From contig NC_089275.1 in NCBI RefSeq assembly GCF_963678975.1, positions 23,063,977 through 23,127,976 on the forward strand: 64,000 nt of DNA, written 5' to 3'. A program made the translations under genes and the position numbers. Of the stretch, positions 57,801-64,000 are shown piece after piece; positions within the stretch are counted from its first letter, which is position 1; each line of letters starts with the position of its first letter. Under the pieces are notes generated by a model. The model made no database searches and was not told the DNA's origin. It was given only the letters and a program-made list of their open reading frames with translations. This DNA is from Dysidea avara (lineage: Eukaryota; Porifera; Demospongiae; Dictyoceratida; Dysideidae).

Positions 57801-58662
57801 AGAGGTATCAGTTAAACAAATACAGCAGAGCCGTGCGGAAAATTTGATTCACAGTTTATAGTCACCACCCGCATGGTATTTGAAGTCTCCTCAAAATTTC
57901 ATTATACACTGTATCCTTATTTTATCACGTGACGCTCTAATTATTCATTCATGTGACATACACATTTTAACAATAGCATGGCTAACTATTGTAACGTTCT
58001 TGTGTGAGCTCTCAATAGAACACTTGTCCCTTGTTCTGTAATAGCAGTGGAGCCAACAGTGGCTATTATTTAGATATAAAGTCTGGAAAGTTTTCGAGTA
58101 TTACTGCATTATTGCAGCGAACTGTCATTGTCAACCATAGTGGCTGTCTTTCACAAGACAAGCAGAATGTTAATTCCAGCATGGATGTATCTTTTAATGT
58201 TGTGAGTGTTTGTTCATTGTTTTGGTGAGTGTGTTCATGGATGGGTGTGTTCACATAGTCCATCAATTCACAGGCCATCGATGTGGGTCTCTGGTGGGAT
58301 AGGTAACAAAACATTTTTGACTGCTCTATTGTGTTTTACTACAGGTGACTGCTCTATTAGAGTGCTTCAATTGTTTTAGCAGCAGAATCCAACAATGCTG
58401 CAAAAAAGCATTGTGCTGTAAAATACAACCTTTATAATGGCATGATGACCTTTATCAGGCATTTTCCCCTTTCCGCTTTCCGTTCCCGTTTTCCTAGAAT
58501 TCTACTTACCCTTAATTTAAGTAAATAAAACTATTTTATTGGTGCCATATTGTCTACCCAAAATTTGTAAACATGCCTCATGCTGACCAGAATTGTTGAC
58601 AGCTTTGTTTCCATGTACTGTGTCTCTTAGCAATTATGGTTATCTTGTCTTATTGAAATTCT
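57801..58662. other. Gap with dispersed motif
   Basis: No gene. Two copies of the CTCTATTAGAG-type motif at about 58319-58369. Confidence 0.45.
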
Positions 58663-59150
58663 GCGCTTAGAATAAGATGGAGTTACATGTAGTAAAAGGT
58701 TGCATACATGGCTTTCACATCTACAAAGACATATGGATGCCTACTACTGGAGAAACTCTTCCATGAGAAATTATGACAAAAATTTATTTGATCCATATTC
58801 AATGGCCACCAAAATTGGAAGCGACATGACTGGGCATATTCCGTGCAAGATCTCTCAGAAATGAGTGGTACCTTAACCTGCAAAATAATAATAATTGTTT
58901 GACACAGGGTAGATTGCAAATTCCATGCAAGTTTATAATAGTTACGACATAGTCACAACACTAATGAAAAGAAATCTCGACTTGCTACATAAGCCAAGAA
59001 GAAAATGACAATGGCGAAAAAGGGGCAGCTTCAGCAAGTAACAAATCCATGATTATAGATTTGGATGCTGACAACCAGAACATATCATCAGATCATGATA
59101 TTACAAAAGAAAATCCTTGGGTGCATTTTGGCAGACGAAAGCTCATTGTT
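58663..59150 (+). pseudogene. Inverted partial copy of a HIRAN-like/Ulp1-like gene
   Basis: About 490 bp that mirror 59893-60392. Starting at 58677 it encodes MELHVVKGCIHGFHIYKDIW, then DPYSMATKIGSDMTGHIPCK. This is the V-x-G-x-H-x-Y-x-D-x-W ... D-P-Y-A-V ... G-H-V-P pattern of HIRAN-like domains in invertebrate proteins. Further on it encodes IIDLDADNQN and ENPWVHFGRRKLIV. The copy looks broken and lacks the protease part. Confidence 0.6.
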
Positions 59151-59399
59151 TGCTAAGCCAAGTTAGAGTGGATGTCAGCTTCCAAATAGTGAAAATTCCC
59201 AGTGCTAACTGCTAATTGGATAATGTCTGGATGGAAAATTTAGAGAGGTTGCTCTCAATGAATTTAGGAAGTCTAGAATTTTAGATGTCATTAAGCTGTA
59301 ATTTACATTTTCAATAATTATTGGAGTTCATTGTGACGTACGTATAATAATTGTATTTACATTTGACAAATCATACTTTCAGCTCAACTATTTATACCA

Positions 59400-60392
59400 C
59401 AACTAAGCATGTATGCATGGAAATGTAGTCAAATTCAGCTTTTCTATACAATCCACTAAATGTTGTTGCTTCTTAGCTTGGTCATAATTACTTGGTGGAC
59501 TCTTGTTGTCAGCCAAACAAATACAATTAGCAATTGCAAACAGTCCACAATCTTCATAACCAACTTGCTTTCCATTGTTATTAGTGGCCAAATCTCCACT
59601 TTTGGCCCTAACAACTGCTTCAAAATTTTACAAGTGCTATCATTGACTGTACCTACAATAACTCTTGGATAGTGGACACTTAACCCAGTGGTTTGTCTTG
59701 CAGTGCACAATTTGCAAAAAGCTCTTTACACACCTAACAGGGATTCTATTTTCCTTGTGCAACATCAAGCAAACCATAGACATTCTACATTTTCATTTAC
59801 ATGCTTGTCAGTTAGCTGCTCACCTACAGACAAATATGCATGAAATACATAACTAAAACTACTAATACTTTACCTTTTAAAATTAGACTTTTGTGAGCTT
59901 TCGTCTGCCAAAATACACCCAAGGATTTTTTTATAATATCATGATCTGATGATACGTTCTGGTTGTCAGCATCCAAATCTACATAATCACGGATTTGTTA
60001 CTCGCTGAAGCTGCCTTTTTTGCCATTGTCATTTTTCTTCTTGGCTTATGTAGCAAGTTGAGATTTCTTTTCATTGGTGCTGTGACCGTGTCGCGACTGT
60101 TAAATATAAACTTGCATGGAAATTTGCAATCTACCCTGTGGTAAATCAAACAATTATTATTTTGCAGGTTAAGGTACCACTCATTTCTAAGAAAAGTGAG
60201 AGATCTTGCACGGAATATGCCCAGTCATGTCGCTTCCAATTTTGGTGGCCACTGCATATGGATCAAATAAATTTTTTTTGGCATAATTTTTCATGGAAGA
60301 GTTTCTCCAGTAGTAGGCATCCATATGTCTTTGTAGATGTGAAAGCCACGTATGCAACCTTTTACCACATGTAACTCCATTTTATTCTAACT
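59400..60392 (-). pseudogene. HIRAN-like + Ulp1/C48-protease-like gene remnant
   Basis: Minus strand. The N-terminus at 60380 reads MELHVVKGCIRGFHIYKDIW, followed by DPYAVATKIGSDMTGHIPCK (HIRAN-like). An acidic linker (DLDADNQN) and a WVxFxR segment come next. A probable intron follows, ending CTGTAG at about 59816, then GEQLTDKHVNEN. Near 59690 is NHWV, the usual His motif of Ulp1-type cysteine proteases, and near 59535 is GYEDCGLFAIANC, the usual catalytic Cys motif. The combination is one I associate with large invertebrate families of unknown role. The reading frame appears broken. An inverted partial copy lies 740 bp away. Confidence 0.6.
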
Positions 60393-61409
60393 GCATATGG
60401 CACTGAAAGGGATGTTTATTAGGCATGCATATCAATTTAAACTTTTGCAAAATGCAATTTATCAAAGTAACACCAAGTATTCTGCTCTCCAAAACTTCTG
60501 CTTATACAGTATAAATCCCTCACAGCCATTACATATTTCCTCTTAGAAGGACTACATTTTTGATATACTACCTCCATTTCTCATTAATGCATTCCTGTAT
60601 GGCATTTATATACCTTATCTTCCCTTTGAACTGAGATGTGAAACTGGTATATAGTAGTATAACGATCGTTGATTTATCATTTTGTAGAACATTGACAGTA
60701 GCTTGGGTACACCATATACATGTATTTATACTCTCTCGTGTGGGAGAGTATATTGTGATCATTCCATTCATAGTTAGGTGGTTTCTTTCTCACTTCAAGT
60801 GATACTTTTGGCAAGATGTTCTAGCTGGTCATGTTGGAAGTTGAACTATTTCTTGGCAGTTGTCCTTTCTGCCTTTCTGAAAAGTTAAGGATTATGGATA
60901 TTGCTAAGGTGTTTTAGCAATGATTAGCATGAGAAATGTAGTCCTGTAATTTCCTCTTATCTTCTGTACATACTTGCCATCGATACCTACATGTACTCCT
61001 CAATTGCGGGTGAACAAAAGTTGTTTAACTTCCATAGCCACTATTCAGCTCCAAAGGTACAAACTAATGGCTACTGTCACGTCTTTGCTACTATTCTACA
61101 ATATTTGTATTGTTTTTGCCAATGTTCCAAAATGACAACAACAAAAAACCAGATTGAAACTAAATATGGTATGGATTCCTCCTGACTTAGTTTCTGCATG
61201 CATCAGCCAGCCAGCAAGCACGGTGTATTTAGTAAAACTGCTTGCATACTGTTATTAATGATAGACATTCCATAGCAACTTATATATCGGAAGCATTTTT
61301 GGCCATTCTGAAGACACTTTTGGGCTTCATTCTACCAAGGTACAATGAAAGTGTTGTAAGGCTACTTTCTGGTCAATATTTTTTTGTGAGAAAACCCAAA
61401 CCTCCATGA
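60393..61409. other. Gap; short similarity to 63.5-63.7 kb
   Basis: No gene. The end of this stretch (about 61290-61405), with TTTTTTGTGAGAAAACCCAA and CTCCATGATCCC, resembles 63570-63705, suggesting an old dispersed repeat that precedes the fold-back element. Confidence 0.4.
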
Positions 61410-62310
61410 TCCCAATACTGGGTAGTGTCTAATCACTGGACTGGACTACTGGACTGGAATACTGGAATGGACTACTGGACTGGCATTTTTTTGGTTTTAC
61501 ACATTTTTAAGGGTTGGGTTACTATACATTTGGGTGACTTGTGACAACATTTCAGTACTGAGTGGTGAAGATGTTACTTGAATTCTAAAAAGTAGCTGTG
61601 TTAAGCCAATTAAATACACTTCTATTCACTGCTACTCTACTGTATGGCAGATATGTATACCCAAAAATGTTTCTCTCACTGTTAGGCATACATGATTATT
61701 GTGATACAACTTTCTATAACATATATCGTGTACGTGTGTGTACGTGGGGTGTGTGTGTGTGAACACACAAACTAGATCCCATTGCATAACTGGTTATTAC
61801 TGGAATGAAATGTCTGCGTTCTGTAAATTGTACTACAATGCCATTTATTTAATAGGAGTAGAAAATTGCATGGTCATAGCACAACAGCATACAGTACGTA
61901 CAAGTAGGTAAACATAATTGCAACAATCCCCATTACAAACAGTTACGTACATATCATGGACTCCAGTGACTAGTTACCAATTCTCCATATATGTTATAGA
62001 AAGTTGTTTCACAGTAATCATGTGTGCCTAACAGTGAGAGAAACATTTTTGGGTATACACACATGTTAGTATCTGCTATACAGTACAGTAGCAGCAAATT
62101 AAATGCATTTAATTGAATCCATTTGGCTTATCACAGTAACTTTTTAGGATTAAAGTATCATATTCACCACTCAATGCTGAAATGTTGTCACAAGTCACCC
62201 AAATGTATAGTGATCCAACTCTTAAAAATGTGTAAAACCAAAAAAATGCCAGTCTAGTATTCCAGTCCAGTAGTCCAGTCCAGTGATTAGACACTACCCC
62301 AATAGTGTAT
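61410..62310. mobile_element. Fold-back element, about 900 bp, arms about 320 bp
   Basis: The left arm (about 61410-61732) and right arm (about 61983-62310) are inverted copies: GGTAGTGTCTAATCACTGGA, TTTTTTTGGTTTTACACATT, GTGACTTGTGACAACATTTC, CCCAAAAATGTTTCTCTCAC. The outer part of each arm has short tandem GGACTACTGGACT units, expanded on the left. The spacer is about 250 bp with a GTGTGTGT tract. No coding potential. Confidence 0.85.
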
Positions 62311-62485
62311 AATATTGGGTGTTGACTGCAAACTTGATTCTTGGGTCTCTTTTTGCATCTTAAACATTAATTCTGTAAATTTTTGATCACTTTTTAGGCT
62401 ACTCCCGTAATAATTGCTAACTAAAACTTTACACAAGTTTGTATTAATGCTGATTTGTTTTGCTATAAATAATTAAAGTACTAAT

Positions 62486-62917
62486 TAGGGATGTAACAAT
62501 ATGGGTAAATACCATATTGTGTATTGCCTTTAAAAATATTGCAATATATTGCTGTATTTCAATATTTGCCTTTGGTGATGCACCCACTGCTTATAATGGC
62601 CAACAGTTATTAAATATGTATTGCAGTACAAGTAGGCAGTACTACAACCAGTACTGTTTGTTTAGGATATGTGGCTTCTAAAACATCAACAATTACATTC
62701 TGGTGGCTTTGATGCCTGCCCTCCAGGAGGGTGGCAGCTGAATAGGCTAATTATCCACAGGCCACAGCCCATTACAACCCTACAATATTATGCAATATAT
62801 TGTAACACAGCAATATATTGCAATACGCAATATATCAATATGTTTCATCACACATATTGCGTATTGCAATATATCAATATGTTTCATCACACATATTGTA
62901 TTGTATTGTACCCCTAC
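62486..62917. mobile_element. hAT-like MITE, about 430 bp, TSD TACTAAT
   Basis: The left end AGGGATGTAACAATATGG and the right end ATTGTATTGTACCCCTAC are roughly inverted. TACTAAT lies on both sides (62479-62485 and 62918-62924). The interior is rich in CAATATATTGCAATA units, with a direct repeat of CAATATGTTTCATCACACAT near 62837 and 62876. The AGGGATGTAAC start is common in hAT MITEs. Confidence 0.65.
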
Positions 62918-62944
62918 TACTAATACTGTATTTAGTGGCATATA

Positions 62945-63151
62945 CCGTATAGCCTAAATATTTCGAGGGGAAAATATTTCAAGGTTGACCAATGTTGCTA
63001 AAAATAAAATTTTTGTGGATTTGTGAACACTCTCAAAATGTATTAGACTATATGGAGGTCTAAATATTTCAAGGCTAAAAGTTTCGCTGATAACCCTCAA
63101 AACCACGAAATCAGCAAAAATTTACACCCTCGAAATATTTAGGCTATGTGG
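62945..63151. mobile_element. Mariner-like MITE, 207 bp, TA target
   Basis: Inverted ends CCGTATAGCCTAAATATTTC and the mirrored GAAATATTTAGGCTATGTGG, with TA on both sides (62943-62944 and 63152-63153). Internal AATATTTCAAGG repeats. No open frame. Confidence 0.75.
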
Positions 63152-63213
63152 TACACAGGCTGCAGTATTGTCTATGCAACTGGAATTTTACAAATTTTTA
63201 AATTGTTTTGTAG

Positions 63214-63776
63214 TGCCATGAGGTCCTGGATTCCTTCCTATCAAAAGGCCACAAAGAAATTGATGGTGGTATTTTGTAAGTTATTTAGTGCTACATGTAT
63301 AGCTAATGGATAGACCAACAGTTTGTAACTGGGGCATAGTCTGTGCTATCAAAGCAGTATTTAGCATAAAAGAAGCTCTCTATTCTCTAAATGTGTTTAA
63401 AGTTAGCTACATTGCTTTAGAACTGTGGTACTTAGCTCCAATTCATTAGTTAGCATAAATCTAACCACAGTCAACTTATGCTTGGCTGAAGGAATCAGGC
63501 AATCAGTTAGTCAGATAGTGGAAAATTCAGTTACACGTAAGTAAGATTTTAATATATTGTTGGAAAGTTTTGGGGTTGCTCTGAAGGCATTTTTTGGTGT
63601 GATTTATGCCTAACCAATACTTCCAAGCTGTTGTGAAAGAAACGTGACAGCTACGTGGGTGATTTTTTGGGCAAGAAAACTCACATCTTCCTGATCCCCA
63701 CTGTACTACCATGCTGTATAACTGTTTAGGTATGCTGAAGGTGAAACAGAGAGGATTCTTGGCCGATATGCTCCTT
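63214..63776 (+). CDS. AKR7-like aldo-keto reductase, two internal exons (partial)
   Basis: Exon 63214-63275 follows TTTTGTAG and ends TT|GTAAGT; exon 63730-63776 follows CTGTTTAG and probably ends CCTT|GTAAGG. Joined, they read CHEVLDSFLSKGHKEIDGG, then ILYAEGETERILGRYAP. This matches the start of the AKR7 (aflatoxin-aldehyde/succinic-semialdehyde reductase) barrel: F-L-x-x-G-H-x-E-(L/I)-D-x-x-x-M-Y-x-x-G-x-(S/T)-E-x-I-L-G, which includes the catalytic Asp and Tyr of the aldo-keto tetrad (Asp in EIDGG, Tyr in LYAEG). The first exon with the N-terminal G-T-M-x-F/M-G motif was not found upstream; later exons (catalytic Lys and His, cofactor site) lie beyond the window. Family known; substrate not inferable. 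Confidence 0.7.
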
Positions 63777-64000
63777 GTAAGGATCCAGAAATGGTACTGA
63801 TTTTAATGTATATGGAGTGTATCTAGATAATGATGCTGATGATTTTAAGTTAGTGGTTGCCAGTTTTGTAGTAAAAGAGAATTCTTAATACTTGGAAGTC
63901 CTTCACTGTTGTCACTTCTACTTACTGAGCCACTTATTCCTATTGCTTCATTCCCAATATATTAATGTTAAATCTGAAATGGTCCTGCACATACCAATGC

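Overview
The window looks like AT-rich animal nuclear DNA, most likely from a demosponge. Genes have introns with GT..AG junctions, and the genes I recognise are animal-type: SRCR/CCP receptors, HMIT-type sugar transporters and an AKR7-like reductase. One large membrane protein belongs to a beta-helix plus multi-pass family that I associate with sponges. That taxonomic call is inference; no marker gene fixes the species.

Layout. 1-6.2 kb is mostly repeats: nested TIR elements at 2.1-3.4 kb, a LINE 3' end at 3.9-4.5 kb and a fold-back element at 5.1-5.5 kb. A secreted beta-helix/multi-pass membrane protein lies on the minus strand at 6.2-9.6 kb, with one frameshift caused by a 7-bp tandem duplication. 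9.7-18.4 kb is intergenic and repeat-rich, including a broken fragment of the same gene family at 14.1-14.4 kb and two CAGTGGCGG/CAGGGGCGG TIR elements. An SRCR-SRCR-SRCR-SRCR-CCP-CCP-TM receptor gene lies on the minus strand at 18.4-22.1 kb. One of its SRCR exons is disabled, and its 5' side is cut off by another fragment of the beta-helix gene, which in turn is split by a 2.66-kb hAT-like element (22.4-25.1 kb).

26.3-39.7 kb (minus) and 39.9-44.7 kb (plus) hold two four-exon HMIT/SLC2A13-like transporter genes. They are head to head, 177 bp apart, with identical intron phases: a local inverted duplication. The 8.3-kb second intron of the minus copy contains a 321-bp near-perfect palindrome, TGTGACCGG MITEs, a 3.2-kb minisatellite array with a ~306-bp higher-order period, and a high-copy repeat.

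45-57 kb is accessory DNA: a LINE remnant, an orphan coding-like exon, a Harbinger-type MITE inside a larger inverted repeat, another CAGTGGCGG element, a fold-back element, and a young Ty3/gypsy element (LTRs differ at two places) inserted in a hAT MITE. 57-63 kb has an inverted duplication of a HIRAN-like/Ulp1-protease-like gene, a fold-back element and two more MITEs. The right edge carries two exons of an AKR7-like aldo-keto reductase whose remainder lies outside the window.

The genes do not form an obvious pathway. The clearest biology is paralog pairs and fragments made by inversion and duplication, and a densely nested mobile-element record that can be put in relative order from target-site duplications.
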